The notes under the pieces were generated by a model, which was not told the DNA's origin, did no database searches, and was given only the letters and a program-made list of their open reading frames with translations. Positions 32,922 through 41,958 of a stretch of 45,102 bases of DNA are shown in pieces. Origin of the DNA: Robertmurraya kyonggiensis (GTDB taxonomy: Bacteria; Bacillota; Bacilli; Bacillales; Cytobacillaceae); contig NZ_SWBM01000013.1 in assembly GCF_005116465.1 (NCBI RefSeq), forward strand, positions 1 to 45,102, given 5' to 3'. Position 1 is the first letter of the stretch. Each line of letters opens with the position of its first letter. Made by a program: the position numbers and the translations under genes.

Positions 32922-33014
32922 ATTCGTTCACCCCTTTTAAATTTTGGAAGAATTAAATAACTCGCAGCGGATTTCTAGGCACACCACCTCCTTATATGTA
33001 AAGACTTAAAGAAA

Positions 33015-34022
33015 TTAATTATCATATAAGTGGCAAGCCACAAAATGTCCTTCACTTACATTGATCAATTCTGGTCTTTCAAGTGAGCAGCGTTCATGAG
33101 CTTTCGGACAACGAGTTCGGAAAGCACAACCGGATGGTGGATTAGACGGACTAGGCAGGTCTCCTTTTAGGATGATTTTTTCCCTCTTAGCAGTAATATC
33201 TGTTGAAGGAACTGCTGATAGCAATGCTTCCGTATACGGATGGAGTGGAGTTTCATAGATGTTTTTCTTAGGAGCAATTTCTGCAATTCTACCAAGATAC
33301 ATGACGGCTACTCGGTCACTAATATGCTTAACTACACTTAAATCGTGAGCAATAAATAAATAGGTTAGATTAAATTCATCTTGCAAATCAGCCATTAAGT
33401 TCAGAACCTGCGCTTGAATAGACACGTCCAAAGCAGAGACAGGCTCATCACAAATAACAAACTTTGGATTAAGCGCCAATGCTCTCGCAATACTAATCCG
33501 CTGACGTTGGCCACCAGAAAATTCATGCGGATACTTTAAACGCGAATCAGGTCTCAAGCCTACTTTTTCAAGAAGACTGATCGCCTTCTCCTTACGTGCG
33601 CTTTTTGACATATCCGTTTGAACCAATAGTGGTTCTTCAATCAATTCTTGCACGTTCATCTTCGGATTAAGAGAAGCAAACGGATCCTGGAAGACAATTT
33701 GCATATCACGTCTATATGGACGTAACTGTCGATTGCTCATCTTCGAAATTTCCTCATTTTCGAAAAAAATTTGTCCTTCAGTCGGATCTAACAACCGCAA
33801 AATCACGCGTCCTAATGTGGATTTCCCTGAACCAGACTCACCCACAACTCCTAGTGTTTCTCCTCTAAGAATGCTTAGCGATACGTCATCTACAGCCTTT
33901 ACTTGACCTACTTCACGCTTGAAGACGCCACCCTTAATTGGAAAATACTTTTTAATGTTTTTAGCTTCTAATATATAATCTTGCTCTACCTTTTTTTCTA
34001 ACTCTTTTTCTAGAAGTGACAC
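33015..34022 (-). CDS. appF: Oligopeptide ABC transporter ATPase AppF/OppF type
   Basis: 335 aa. Walker A GESGSGKST (about 59-67), Q-loop VFQDPFASLNPKM, ABC signature SGGQRQRISIARAL, Walker B FVICDEPVSALD, then the H-loop IAHDLSVVKHI. The C-terminal OppD/F extension has the Cys-rich segment CAFRTRCPKAHERC, which in homologues can hold an iron-sulfur cluster. Start is GTG 34022 with AAGGGGG 7 nt upstream, 12 bp after appD. Confidence 0.93.
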   Translation of the reverse strand: MSLLEKELEKKVEQDYILEAKNIKKYFPIKGGVFKREVGQVKAVDDVSLSILRGETLGVVGESGSGKSTLGRVILRLLDPTEGQIFFENEEISKMSNRQLRPYRRDMQIVFQDPFASLNPKMNVQELIEEPLLVQTDMSKSARKEKAISLLEKVGLRPDSRLKYPHEFSGGQRQRISIARALALNPKFVICDEPVSALDVSIQAQVLNLMADLQDEFNLTYLFIAHDLSVVKHISDRVAVMYLGRIAEIAPKKNIYETPLHPYTEALLSAVPSTDITAKREKIILKGDLPSPSNPPSGCAFRTRCPKAHERCSLERPELINVSEGHFVACHLYDN

Positions 34023-34034
34023 TTGTTAGCCCCC

Positions 34035-35006
34035 TTATTCATACAGATAGCATCGGACATTATGACCTGGCTCAACAGTAACTAGTTCTGGATTAGCCGC
34101 ACGACATTTATCCATGACGTGTGGACAGCGATCTGAAAAGCGACAACCTGAAGGAAATTCATGTGCGGCTGGAACCATTCCCTTGATTGCCCCAAGTCGT
34201 TCAACATCTTTATCTAGGCTTGGCAAACTTTCAAGCAATCCACTTGTATACGGATGCTTTGGGTTTAAGAACAAATTTTCAACTGTTGTTTGTTCAACGA
34301 TTTGTCCCCCATACATAACCATGACCTTCTCTGCGTATTCAGCAACTACACCTAAATCGTGTGTAATAAGTAGGACAGCCATATTAAACTTCTTCTTCAT
34401 TTCATCCATCAGATCCAAAATTTGCGCTTGAATCGTAACATCAAGAGCAGTAGTTGGTTCATCTGCAATCAACAGCTTCGGATCGCATGAAATCGCAATA
34501 GCAATCATTGCTCTTTGTCTCATTCCTCCAGAAAGCTGATGAGGATATTCCTTCATCGTTTCTTCCGCTCGAGGAAATCCAACTAGCTTTAAAAGCTCAA
34601 TCGCTTTTCTTTCAGCCTCTGCCTTTGAAATCTTCTTATGACGAATTAATGTTTCTTTAATTTGATTTCCAATTGTAAAGACTGGATTCAATGCGGTCAT
34701 TGGTTCTTGAAAGATCATTCCAATTTCTCTACCTCGAACAGTCGTCATCTGTTTGTCAGATAGAGGAACAAGATCCTTGCCATTAAAAAGAATTTGTCCG
34801 TCTTCAATTTTGCCTGGTTTACCTACCAATTTCATAATTGAAAGAGAAGTGATACTCTTGCCACTCCCTGACTCACCTACTAAAGCAACCGTTTCGCCAG
34901 GATTAACAGAAAAATCTACCCCGTCAACTGCTTTAGCTACTTTTTTTCCTTCTAAGTAGAAATACGTTTTCAATCCTTTTACATCTAACAACGTGTTTTG
35001 TGTCAT
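34035..35006 (-). CDS. appD: Oligopeptide ABC transporter ATPase AppD/OppD type
   Basis: 323 aa. Walker A GESGSGKSI (about 41-49), Q-loop IFQEPMTALNPVF, ABC signature SGGMRQRAMIAIAI, Walker B LLIADEPTTALD, H-loop ITHDLGVVAEY, and the C-terminal CRFSDRCPHVMDKCR cluster region. The frame is open to GTG 35015, but GAGG lies 8 nt before ATG 35006, which is chosen. First gene of the operon. It pairs with AppF as the ATPase heterodimer that drives import. Confidence 0.93.
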   Translation of the reverse strand: MTQNTLLDVKGLKTYFYLEGKKVAKAVDGVDFSVNPGETVALVGESGSGKSITSLSIMKLVGKPGKIEDGQILFNGKDLVPLSDKQMTTVRGREIGMIFQEPMTALNPVFTIGNQIKETLIRHKKISKAEAERKAIELLKLVGFPRAEETMKEYPHQLSGGMRQRAMIAIAISCDPKLLIADEPTTALDVTIQAQILDLMDEMKKKFNMAVLLITHDLGVVAEYAEKVMVMYGGQIVEQTTVENLFLNPKHPYTSGLLESLPSLDKDVERLGAIKGMVPAAHEFPSGCRFSDRCPHVMDKCRAANPELVTVEPGHNVRCYLYE

Positions 35007-35162
35007 CCACTGCACCTCAACTTCATTAGCTATGATTAAAACCTTTTAATCTAGTAATAAAAAATTATTATACGCATAGGTCAAAGTATTCATTTTTTTC
35101 TAATTTACGAGCCCAAATGGTGATTTATTAGCAAAAGTATACTATCAGGTTTAAATTTTTGC

Positions 35163-35191
35163 AATATAGGGAAAAATTTAAGAAATTGCAA
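35163..35191 (-). promoter_or_regulatory. Sigma-A-type promoter of the app operon
   Basis: On the minus strand, -35 TTGCAA (35186-35191), 17-nt spacer, -10 TATATT (35163-35168), giving a leader of about 150 nt. The rest of 35192-35558 is very AT-rich and shows no gene; the weak ORF there has no ribosome binding site. Confidence 0.6.
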
Positions 35192-35558
35192 TTTTTAATA
35201 AAATATAGGCGTTTTCATGAATTTTTATTATTTCGCTTACCGAAGAAATACCGGAATTGAAAAATTTATTTAATTTTTTTAAAATAATAAATTTACTTAA
35301 TTATTAATTAAATTGTAGTGATAAAGAAATATTTGTAATAGAATACACTAATTTCGACATAATATTTATTGTCTGAATAAATCTTTTCACTAATTCTACA
35401 AAACTATTATTTATACAAAATTTTTTATAAATATTCACAAATAGCCTTCGTAAACTTTTTTTACAATCTATATTTTCATTGTTAGAAAATCTGACAGACC
35501 TCCTAAAATTCAACAATTTTTGCCTTCTATCATGAATTAAACTCTCCTTTTTTCTTTT

Positions 35559-35588
35559 GCATGAACTCTGCAATAATTCCCAATACTA
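35559..35588 (+). promoter_or_regulatory. Sigma-G-like promoter of the YteA-family gene
   Basis: GCATG (35559-35563), 18 nt, AATACTA (35582-35588). This fits the forespore sigma-G consensus gHATR-N18-CATnHTA with one -10 mismatch. The predicted start near 35595 leaves a short leader with AAAGGA before ATG 35627. Confidence 0.5.
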
Positions 35589-35626
35589 TAAAGACAATAA
35601 GATTAGTTTTGAAAGGATTGCTTGCT

Positions 35627-36388
35627 ATGCTATCACAGAAACAAATTTCAGATTTTAAATCAGAGCTGGAGAGTCAAAAAAATGAGTTAAAGCAGCGCTA
35701 TGAAATGAATGAGCATCTGAACTTAACCTCAGGTCATGCTCATGAATCAGTAGGCGAGCTTTCAAGCTATGATAATCATCCTGGTGATGAAGGAACCGAA
35801 TTATACGAAAGAGAAAAGGACATTGCCCTAAGTGAACATTACCGAACTGAACTAGCAAATATTAAGAAGGCACTGAACGCCATTGATAACGGGACATATG
35901 GGAAATGTGAGGTGTGTGGAAAAGAAATTGCTATCCAACGGTTAGAGGCTTTACCATCCACGACTTTTTGTATCGAGCATACGCCTGATCAGATCACTTC
36001 CCATGAGCGACCAATTGAAGAAGGAGTGTTAATGCCTCCATTTGGAAAGTTTGATATGGACGAGCAAGACGAATCCGTCTCATTTGATGCTGAGGATGCT
36101 TGGCAAGAAGTTCAAAGTTGGGGAACCTCAGAAACGCCTTCTGATTTCGTCAATGTGGAGGGCCACTATAATGATGTCGGAAATGAAGCAGAAGAAAATC
36201 ATGGCTATGTCGAAGATTATGAAAACTTTGTTGGTGTTGACATAGAAGGAAAAAATGTAACGGTTTATCCGAACGCTCAGCATAAACGCTATGAAGAAAT
36301 GCTTGATGAACAAGGTACGATGACGGCATTCGGAGATTTACCGGCTTCTGAACACGATCCGTATGTAGAAGAAAGGGACAATGATTAA
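35627..36388 (+). CDS. YteA-family sporulation protein, DksA/TraR-type zinc finger
   Basis: 253 aa. N-terminal helical region (about 1-90) with YDNHPGDEGTELYEREKDIALSEH, the conserved YteA/DksA-like block, then a zinc finger CEVCGKEI...FCIEH (C94, C97, C115, H118; His replaces the fourth Cys of C4 fingers). The long acidic C-terminal part (about 125-253) is specific to the Bacillus family and includes ENFVGVDIEGKNVTVYPN. ATG 35561 is in frame but lies inside the promoter; AAAGGA is 9 nt before ATG 35627. A sigma-G-like promoter supports a role in the forespore; the molecular function is unknown. Confidence 0.85.
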   Translation: MLSQKQISDFKSELESQKNELKQRYEMNEHLNLTSGHAHESVGELSSYDNHPGDEGTELYEREKDIALSEHYRTELANIKKALNAIDNGTYGKCEVCGKEIAIQRLEALPSTTFCIEHTPDQITSHERPIEEGVLMPPFGKFDMDEQDESVSFDAEDAWQEVQSWGTSETPSDFVNVEGHYNDVGNEAEENHGYVEDYENFVGVDIEGKNVTVYPNAQHKRYEEMLDEQGTMTAFGDLPASEHDPYVEERDND

Positions 36389-36470
36389 TATCATTGTCCC
36401 TTTTGAGTTTTTCTGCGCTTCTACATGTCCAGTGCATAATTTTTTCCAGACATTACAAAATCGGAGAGGC

Positions 36471-36722
36471 TTAATACAACAATTCAAATACCTCATTTAA
36501 TTGCAGCACTCGTTCTCCATCCTCTTCTTCCTGTGCATGGCTAATTTCATCTGGAAGAATTTTATTTAGGAAATCAATTTGTTCATTGGACAATCTGCTT
36601 ACGAAAGATTCCTCTGATGTAAAATCATCCTCTCGAATAATCGCGTAAATTTCTTTTCCTACATCAGAGCGATCCGTATAATTTGATAAGATTTCTTTTA
36701 AATAGCCTAATGGTTGATTCAT
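36471..36722 (-). CDS. csgA: Sporulation-specific acid-soluble protein CsgA-like
   Basis: 83 aa, acidic and helical. The pattern LGYLKEILSNYT at the N-terminus, then EESFVSRLSNEQIDFLNKILPDEISHAQEEEDGERVLQLNEVFELLY, matches what I recall of the B. subtilis sigma-G-dependent protein CsgA (about 82 aa). GGAATG precedes ATG. The perfect sigma-G -10 CATTCTA lies 41 nt upstream. Its role in spores is not known; it is not an alpha/beta-type DNA-binding SASP. Confidence 0.8.
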   Translation of the reverse strand: MNQPLGYLKEILSNYTDRSDVGKEIYAIIREDDFTSEESFVSRLSNEQIDFLNKILPDEISHAQEEEDGERVLQLNEVFELLY

Positions 36723-36762
36723 TTTCGCTCATTCCTTTCATAAAAAAGATCTATTCTCCCAT

Positions 36763-36769
36763 TAGAATG
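36763..36769 (-). promoter_or_regulatory. Sigma-G-like -10 element of csgA
   Basis: On the minus strand CATTCTA matches CATnHTA fully; the -35 candidate TCATT, 18 nt upstream, fits only in part. Confidence 0.4.
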
Positions 36770-36816
36770 TGCTACTTTATACCAATTAATGAAAGCTAAT
36801 TTTTTCTGTTTTTGAA

Positions 36817-36845
36817 TTGACAATAACGAGTTAGGGATATATAAT
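36817..36845 (+). promoter_or_regulatory. Consensus sigma-A promoter of the YceI gene
   Basis: TTGACA (36817-36822), 17-nt spacer, TATAAT (36840-36845): both hexamers are perfect. It is the strongest promoter seen in the window, and its predicted start near 36852 is directly followed by an operator-like palindrome. Confidence 0.85.
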
Positions 36846-36861
36846 TTGTCTTAGGTTCCAA

Positions 36862-36879
36862 TATCTCGAATTTGAGATA
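36862..36879. promoter_or_regulatory. MhqR-like operator in the YceI leader
   Basis: TATCTCGAATTTGAGATA, about 10 nt after the predicted transcription start. It matches the published B. subtilis MhqR operator tATCTcgaAtTCgAGAT(a) with one change (C to T in the right centre). An outer inverted repeat TTTGTCT / AGACAAA (36845-36851 / 36890-36896) encloses it. Confidence 0.6.
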
Positions 36880-36920
36880 AATTAATTTGAGACAAAACAA
36901 ACAAAGGGAGAGATTTTAAA

Positions 36921-37454
36921 ATGACAAATGCAAAATGGGCTTTAGACGCAGCACACAGCAGCGTAGATTTTTCTGTAAAACATATGATGTTCGCAAACGT
37001 AAAAGGTTCTTTCAATCAATTTGATGCTTCTATCGAAGCAGATCCAACTGATTTAACTTCTGCTAACATTGAATTCACAATCAATACAGCAAGCGTTGAT
37101 ACTCGCAATGCTGATCGTGATGCACATCTTCGTGGTGAAGATTTCTTTGATGTAGAAAACTTCCCAGCAATGACTTTCAAGTCTACTTCTATTACTAAAA
37201 CTGATGAAGGCGAATATGAAGTGACTGGTGAACTAACAATCAAGGATACAACTAAGCCACAAACTTTCACTGTAACTTACGGTGGAACTGGTAAAGATCC
37301 ATGGGGTAATGAAAAGGTTGGTTTTGGTGTAGAAGGCGTAATCAACCGTAGCGAATTTGGTCTAACTTGGAACGCAGCACTTGAAACTGGTGGCGTACTT
37401 GTTGGAGATAAAGTTAAAATTTCATTAGACGTTCAAGCAGCAAAAGCTGAGTAA
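36921..37454 (+). CDS. YceI family lipid-binding-like protein
   Basis: 177 aa, cytosolic form (no signal peptide). The YceI lipocalin-like barrel covers the whole length: WALDAAHSSVDFSVKHMMFANVKGSF at the start, INTASVDTRNADRDAHLRGEDFFDVENFPAMTFKST (about 53-88), LTIKDTTKPQTFTV and GFGVEGVINRSEFGLTWN. Family members bind polyisoprenoids such as quinone-like lipids. GGGAGAG precedes ATG. A consensus promoter plus an MhqR-like operator suggest induction by quinone or catechol stress. A strong terminator follows, so it is monocistronic. Confidence 0.92.
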   Translation: MTNAKWALDAAHSSVDFSVKHMMFANVKGSFNQFDASIEADPTDLTSANIEFTINTASVDTRNADRDAHLRGEDFFDVENFPAMTFKSTSITKTDEGEYEVTGELTIKDTTKPQTFTVTYGGTGKDPWGNEKVGFGVEGVINRSEFGLTWNAALETGGVLVGDKVKISLDVQAAKAE

Positions 37455-37468
37455 TAAATATAATCCAA

Positions 37469-37502
37469 AACCTGCAGGTGACTACCACCTGCAGGTTCTT
37501 TG
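37469..37502 (+). terminator. Intrinsic terminator of the YceI gene
   Basis: Perfect 12-bp stem AACCTGCAGGTG / CACCTGCAGGTT, loop ACTAC, followed by CTTTG; the T run is short. Confidence 0.75.
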
Positions 37503-37565
37503 CGTTTATGGACTTAAAAATTAGGTCAAAATGAAAAGTAAGTCAAGTACCTTGAGGTGAAGAGG

Positions 37566-38561
37566 TTGCTGCATCCTTTTTTTTCACGGTTCATAAGAAT
37601 GCCCTTCTTTTTACGTATCTTCATCATTGCCTTAGTTTTTATCGTTGGCTTCGGCTTTTTAGCGTACATTTTTGAACCTGAAACATTTCCGAATCTTTTT
37701 GATGGGATTTGGTGGGCAATCATGACTGTTTCTACAGTGGGATACGGGGATTTCGTACCCACAACCACACTTGGAAAAATAACAGGAATGGTTTTGGTTT
37801 TATCGGGAGCTGGATTTGTTTCATCTTATTTTGTCACACTCGCTGCCGCTACTGTTAAAAGACAAAATAACTTACTGGAAGGGAAAGTTATGTTTAAGGG
37901 GACCGATCATTATATTATTGTTGGCTGGAACGAAAGAGCTAGAGCGATTATCGATAAACTACTTACTGATAAAAAGGAAAGCTCCATTATCCTGATTGAT
38001 CAATCATTGGAAACAAATCCTTTTGTGGATTATCATGTTCATTTTATAAAAGGGCGTGCAAATACAGATGAAATTTTAATAAAAGCAAACGTTTATGAGG
38101 CAAAAAAAATCATGATTACGGCCGATCAAAATCTTGATGAACTTCATGCAGATATGAACACGATTATTACGTTATTAGCCATCAAAGGGTTAAACCCTAA
38201 TGTTATCTGTGTGGTTGAAATCTTAACAGAAGAGCAAGTGGCTAATGCCAAAAGAGCTGGAGCAGATGAAGTGATACAATCCAATATTATTTCTGGCTCA
38301 GTCATGACAAATTGTCTTCATTCAACAGGATCAGTCGATGCGCTGATTTTTCTCCTCGAGCAATTTGATGGAACTCGGTTCGTTTTTCGATCTGCTTCGT
38401 CATACGATGGAAAAACCTTTGTAGAAACGAACCAATCACTTCTCGATGAAGGAGCCCTTTTGTTTGGCATAAAAAGAGGAGCAGACACAATCGTTAATCC
38501 ACCCCATCCTTTTAAGATTAAAGGTAATGATATGCTGCTAGTGGTTGACTCACCGGAGTAA
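37566..38561 (+). CDS. Two-TM potassium channel with RCK domain, YugO-like
   Basis: About 331 aa. Two TM helices (about 15-38 and 70-95) flank a pore loop with the K+ selectivity filter TVGYGD (about 57-62). A cytosolic RCK/TrkA-N domain follows (from about 110) with HYIIVGWNERARAIIDKLL, a variant of the Rossmann GxGxxG, and SSIILIDQS; TrkA-C-like end FRSASSYDGKTFVETNQSLL. It resembles B. subtilis YugO, which releases K+ in biofilms. GTG 37557 is in frame but overlaps GAGG; TTG 37566 has GAGGTG at 6 nt and is preferred. No mstX is found upstream. It converges with yugN, overlapping by 12 nt. Confidence 0.88.
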   Translation: MLHPFFSRFIRMPFFLRIFIIALVFIVGFGFLAYIFEPETFPNLFDGIWWAIMTVSTVGYGDFVPTTTLGKITGMVLVLSGAGFVSSYFVTLAAATVKRQNNLLEGKVMFKGTDHYIIVGWNERARAIIDKLLTDKKESSIILIDQSLETNPFVDYHVHFIKGRANTDEILIKANVYEAKKIMITADQNLDELHADMNTIITLLAIKGLNPNVICVVEILTEEQVANAKRAGADEVIQSNIISGSVMTNCLHSTGSVDALIFLLEQFDGTRFVFRSASSYDGKTFVETNQSLLDEGALLFGIKRGADTIVNPPHPFKIKGNDMLLVVDSPE

Positions 38562-38954
38562 AATACTTTCCAATTCAGCTGTCAAAACCTTTCCTGTCTC
38601 CAAATATTTATCCGGGACAGCAGCATCCTTATTTTCCGGTCCTTGAAATTGATTAAAAGACGCGTTGAAAGTACCGGCATTCGCATTTTGATCTAAGTCT
38701 GCTTCATATTCATGGGCCAACAGAAAAGGGCGATCAATCGCTACCGTACATCCTGGTGTATCCAGTTGCCCGTCTACAGCATGAAACGGGACACGATAAA
38801 ACATATAGCCATCCTTGTCGTCAATTTTGTAATCAAAGTAGCCATGGTCGTAATCCCAATTTCCTCCAATCACATAACCTATTGGCTTTAGTGATTGTTC
38901 CAAATCAAATAGACGATACTCTCTTCCTTCTACTTTCGAAGGCATTTCAATCAT
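38550..38954 (-). CDS. yugN: YugN-like family protein
   Basis: 134 aa after start correction. Unknown-function family; conserved-looking segments are EYRLFDLEQSLKPIGYVIGGNWDYDHGYFDYKID (about 10-43), GYMFYRVPFHAVDG and DRPFLLAHEYEADLDQNANAG. The frame is open to 39095, but those extra 47 codons are the pgi terminator and yugN leader. ATG 38954 has GGGGG 8 nt upstream and is chosen. Position next to pgi and a YugO-type channel matches B. subtilis. The ribosome binding site lies within a terminator-like hairpin. Function unknown. Confidence 0.85.
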   Translation of the reverse strand: MIEMPSKVEGREYRLFDLEQSLKPIGYVIGGNWDYDHGYFDYKIDDKDGYMFYRVPFHAVDGQLDTPGCTVAIDRPFLLAHEYEADLDQNANAGTFNASFNQFQGPENKDAAVPDKYLETGKVLTAELESILLR

Positions 38955-38958
38955 AAAA

Positions 38959-39002
38959 AAATCCCCCTTCAAACTTTTTCTTAGTTTCTCCAAGGGGGAT
39001 TT
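38959..39002 (-). terminator. Terminator-like hairpin in the yugN leader, including its ribosome binding site
   Basis: On the minus strand, stem AAATCCCCCTT / AAGGGGGATTT (11 bp, 22-nt loop) followed by TTTT and the ATG. The 3' arm holds the GGGGG ribosome binding site, so folding would both hide it and resemble an intrinsic terminator. Confidence 0.6.
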
Positions 39003-39041
39003 CGTATATTTTGTAACATTTAACCAGAATGCTTCAATGAA

Positions 39042-39092
39042 AAAGACTGTGTCCAAGCGGCCGTTAAAATAACGAGCCATGGTCACAGTCTT
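39042..39092 (-). terminator. Intrinsic terminator of pgi
   Basis: On the minus strand, stem AAGACTGTGxCC / GGxCACAGTCTT extended by an inner helix CGTT/AACG, then TTTTTC. It starts 8 bp after the pgi stop codon. Confidence 0.8.
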
Positions 39093-39100
39093 CAACTATC

Positions 39101-40447
39101 TTATAATCTCTTTTCTAGTTCTGCTTTCTTTTCTTCGAAACCTGGTTTACCAAGTAAAGCAAACATATTTACTTTGTAAGCTTCTACGCCTGGTTGGTCA
39201 AAAGGATTAACGCCTAATAAATAGCCGCTCATTGCACAAGCCTTTTCAAAGAAGTATGCAAGATATCCAAATGTATATTCATCAAGCTTTGGAACGGATA
39301 CAACTAAGTTTGGAACGCCACCATCAGTATGAGCAAGCAAAGTTCCTTCAAACGCCTTGTTGTTAACAAAGTCTACAGTTTTACCCGCTAGATAGTTTAA
39401 TCCGTCTAAATCGCTATCTGCTTCTTCAATCGTTAACTCATGACGAGGCTTTTCAACTTTGATGATCGTTTCGAATAAATCTCTACGACCTTCTTGAACA
39501 TATTGCCCTAATGAGTGTAAATCTGTTGAGAAGTTTGCAGAAGATGGGAAAATCCCCTTCTGATCTTTTCCTTCACTTTCTCCAAACAATTGCTTCCACC
39601 ATTCAGAGAAGTATTGTAGAGATGGCTCATAATTGATCAGCATTTCAATTGTTTTCCCTTTGTTGTAAAGGACATTACGAACAGCAGCATACTGATAAGC
39701 TTGGTTCTCCTCAAGCTCAGAAGAACTATATTCCTCACGAGCATCAGCAGCCCCCTTCATCATTGCCTCAATATCTGCTCCACTAACCGCAATCGGAAGT
39801 AATCCAACCGCTGTTAAAACAGAATAACGTCCGCCCACATCATCTGGAATCACAAATGATTCGTAGCCTTCTTCAGTAGCTAGTGTTTTTAGAGCACCAC
39901 GAGCTTTATCTGTAGTTGCATAGATACGCTTTCGAGCTTCTTCCACACCATACTTTTCCTCAAGAAGCTTACGGAAAATACGGAATGCAATCGCTGGTTC
40001 TGTTGTCGTACCTGATTTTGAAATGACGTTAATAGAAAAGTCTTTACCTTTTAGTAAATCCATAACATCCTTCATATATGTAGAACTAATGCTGTTTCCA
40101 ACAAAGATAATTTGCGGAGTTTTTCTCTCTTCTTTTCCAAGCACATTGTAAAAGCTATGCTGAAGCATATCAATCGCTGCACGTGCTCCTAAGTATGAGC
40201 CACCGATTCCAATGACAAGCAATACATCAGAATCACCTTTTATTTTTTCAGCTGATTTTTGAATTCGAGAAAATTCTTCCTTATCGTAATCAACCGGTAA
40301 GTCAATCCATCCTAAAAAGTCATTGCCTGCTCCACTCTTCTCATGTAAGGAATGATGAGCAACCTTGACTAGATCGCGTAAATAAGTAATTTCATGTTCA
40401 CCAAAAAAGCTAAGCGCTTTAGTGTAATCAAAACGTACTTGTCCCAT
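39101..40447 (-). CDS. pgi: Glucose-6-phosphate isomerase
   Basis: 448 aa, the size of Gram-positive Pgi. It interconverts glucose-6-phosphate and fructose-6-phosphate in the cytosol. SIS-domain motifs: [18 protein letters not shown] (about 78-95), [18 protein letters not shown] (about 140-157), [17 protein letters not shown] (about 206-222), and the C-terminal signature region [19 protein letters not shown] lies 7 nt before ATG. It has its own promoter (40486-40514) and terminator, so it is a single-gene unit. Confidence 0.97.
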   Translation of the reverse strand: MGQVRFDYTKALSFFGEHEITYLRDLVKVAHHSLHEKSGAGNDFLGWIDLPVDYDKEEFSRIQKSAEKIKGDSDVLLVIGIGGSYLGARAAIDMLQHSFYNVLGKEERKTPQIIFVGNSISSTYMKDVMDLLKGKDFSINVISKSGTTTEPAIAFRIFRKLLEEKYGVEEARKRIYATTDKARGALKTLATEEGYESFVIPDDVGGRYSVLTAVGLLPIAVSGADIEAMMKGAADAREEYSSSELEENQAYQYAAVRNVLYNKGKTIEMLINYEPSLQYFSEWWKQLFGESEGKDQKGIFPSSANFSTDLHSLGQYVQEGRRDLFETIIKVEKPRHELTIEEADSDLDGLNYLAGKTVDFVNNKAFEGTLLAHTDGGVPNLVVSVPKLDEYTFGYLAYFFEKACAMSGYLLGVNPFDQPGVEAYKVNMFALLGKPGFEEKKAELEKRL

Positions 40448-40485
40448 AGTTGTCCTCCATCTTATGTATTCTTGTATTCATGTAT

Positions 40486-40514
40486 ACTTTAACGAAACCA
40501 AGCAATGTTATCAA
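40486..40514 (-). promoter_or_regulatory. Sigma-A-type promoter of pgi
   Basis: On the minus strand, -35 TTGATA (40509-40514), 17-nt spacer, -10 TAAAGT (40486-40491); predicted leader about 30 nt. Confidence 0.5.
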
Positions 40515-40639
40515 GACGCAATCCATCTAAAATAACTATCTTTACAAATAGTGTCCTATTTTTGCCAAAATTATAAAGCTCTTTTCTCAAATTTCGTTGC
40601 TGTTAGATAGAAATAACAAAATCTAAACGATAACATTCT

Positions 40640-40679
40640 ATAAGGAAGAAGCGTGACCAAATGCACATTTCTTCCTTAT
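40640..40679 (-). terminator. Possible terminator of the alcohol dehydrogenase gene
   Basis: Inverted repeat ATAAGGAAGAA / TTCTTCCTTAT with extra pairing inside the loop, 14 bp after the stop codon. The T run on the minus strand is poor. Confidence 0.5.
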
Positions 40680-40693
40680 TATATGCATTACTT

Positions 40694-41857
40694 TTATAAT
40701 GAAGCGCGGTAAATGGCTAAAACATCTTCATGATTTAACTTTTTAAAGCCACCAAATTCTCCGTTAATCATTGCTTTATCTGCCATCACTTCTAATTGAC
40801 TATCATCAATATCATAATCTGCTAATCTAGATGGTGCTCCAATGCTATTCCAGAATTCACGCAGTTTTTCAATTCCTTCAAGACCTACTTCTTCAGCCGT
40901 CTTGCCAGTTGGATCAACTCCAAATACTCGTACAGCCAATTGTTTGAAGCGTTCTGGCTTTACTTGTAAATTATGCTTCATCCAGTTCGGGAATAAAATC
41001 GCTAATCCTCCACCGTGAGGAATATCGTACACAGCAGAAACAGCATGCTCGATATTATGCGTTGCCCAATCTCCTTGATAGCCCATAGATAGCATTCCAT
41101 TTAGAGCCATCGTGCCGTTATAAAGAATGGTTGCACGATAATCATAATTTTCAAGGTCACTAATTAATTTCGGAGCAGTTTCCATTACGGTTATAAGCAA
41201 AGATTCACACATTCTATCTTGCAGAAGCGTGTTTTCTTCTAAATGGAAATAATGTTCAAATACATGAGACATCATATCGACAATTCCATATACCGTTTGA
41301 TCTTTTGGAACAGTAAAAGTATTAACAGGATCTAAAATAGAAAATCTAGGGAATGTAGCTGGACTACCCCAACCATATTTCTCTTTTGTCTCCCAGTTCG
41401 TGATAACAGATCCAGAATTCATTTCAGAGCCTGTTGCTGCAAGAGTTAAAACCGTTCCAAACGGAAGGGCTTCCTTCGCAAATGCCTTTTTCGTGACTAA
41501 ATCCCAGGCATCTCCATCATATTTTGCACCAGCTGCAATGGCTTTTGTACAGTCAATGACACTTCCGCCACCAACCGCTAAGATAAATTCGATTCCTTCT
41601 GACTTACAAATATCCACACCTTTACGAACAGTCGAAATACGTGGATTTGGTTCAACTCCAGATACTTCAAATAGCGTAACATCTAATTCTTTAAGGAGAC
41701 TTACAACTTCATCGTATAGCCCATTTCTTTTAATGCTTCCACCGCCATAAACGAGGAGTACTTTTTTTCCGTACTGAGGAAGCTCTGTTTTTAATTGCTC
41801 AAGCTGACCTTTTCCAAAAATCAATTTTGTCGGGTTATAATATGTAAAGTTCTTCAT
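40694..41857 (-). CDS. Iron-containing alcohol dehydrogenase, YugJ/YugK (BDH) type
   Basis: 387 aa. Family of NAD(P)H-dependent butanol dehydrogenases that reduce aldehydes. N-terminal [22 protein letters not shown], nucleotide-binding loop [15 protein letters not shown] and [15 protein letters not shown] (about 92-106), then metal ligands in [16 protein letters not shown] (Asp and His) and [26 protein letters not shown] (two His). GGAG is upstream of ATG. It follows the B. subtilis order pgi-yugK/yugJ, although the two genes here have separate promoter regions. The natural substrate is unknown. Confidence 0.92.
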   Translation of the reverse strand: MKNFTYYNPTKLIFGKGQLEQLKTELPQYGKKVLLVYGGGSIKRNGLYDEVVSLLKELDVTLFEVSGVEPNPRISTVRKGVDICKSEGIEFILAVGGGSVIDCTKAIAAGAKYDGDAWDLVTKKAFAKEALPFGTVLTLAATGSEMNSGSVITNWETKEKYGWGSPATFPRFSILDPVNTFTVPKDQTVYGIVDMMSHVFEHYFHLEENTLLQDRMCESLLITVMETAPKLISDLENYDYRATILYNGTMALNGMLSMGYQGDWATHNIEHAVSAVYDIPHGGGLAILFPNWMKHNLQVKPERFKQLAVRVFGVDPTGKTAEEVGLEGIEKLREFWNSIGAPSRLADYDIDDSQLEVMADKAMINGEFGGFKKLNHEDVLAIYRASL

Positions 41858-41958
41858 GCAATATCGACTCCTTTCTTAGTTCACTTCTATTATCATTTAT
41901 CTTATATTCCAATGCAAAAATTATGTTTTTAGAAGCTATCCGCAAATCTTATTGGCGC

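Noticed and set aside
35469-35500. CodY box upstream of the app operon
   Set aside because: The best match to AATTTTCWGAAAATT has four mismatches and lies over 450 bp from appD, beyond the better promoter.
35304-35573. 89-aa minus-strand ORF in the app-yteA intergenic region
   Set aside because: Very AT-rich composition, no ribosome binding site, low-complexity product and overlap with the sigma-G-like promoter; taken as chance.
38955-39095. N-terminal extension of yugN to 39095
   Set aside because: This stretch is the pgi terminator and yugN leader; ATG 38954 has the ribosome binding site and gives a family-like N-terminus.
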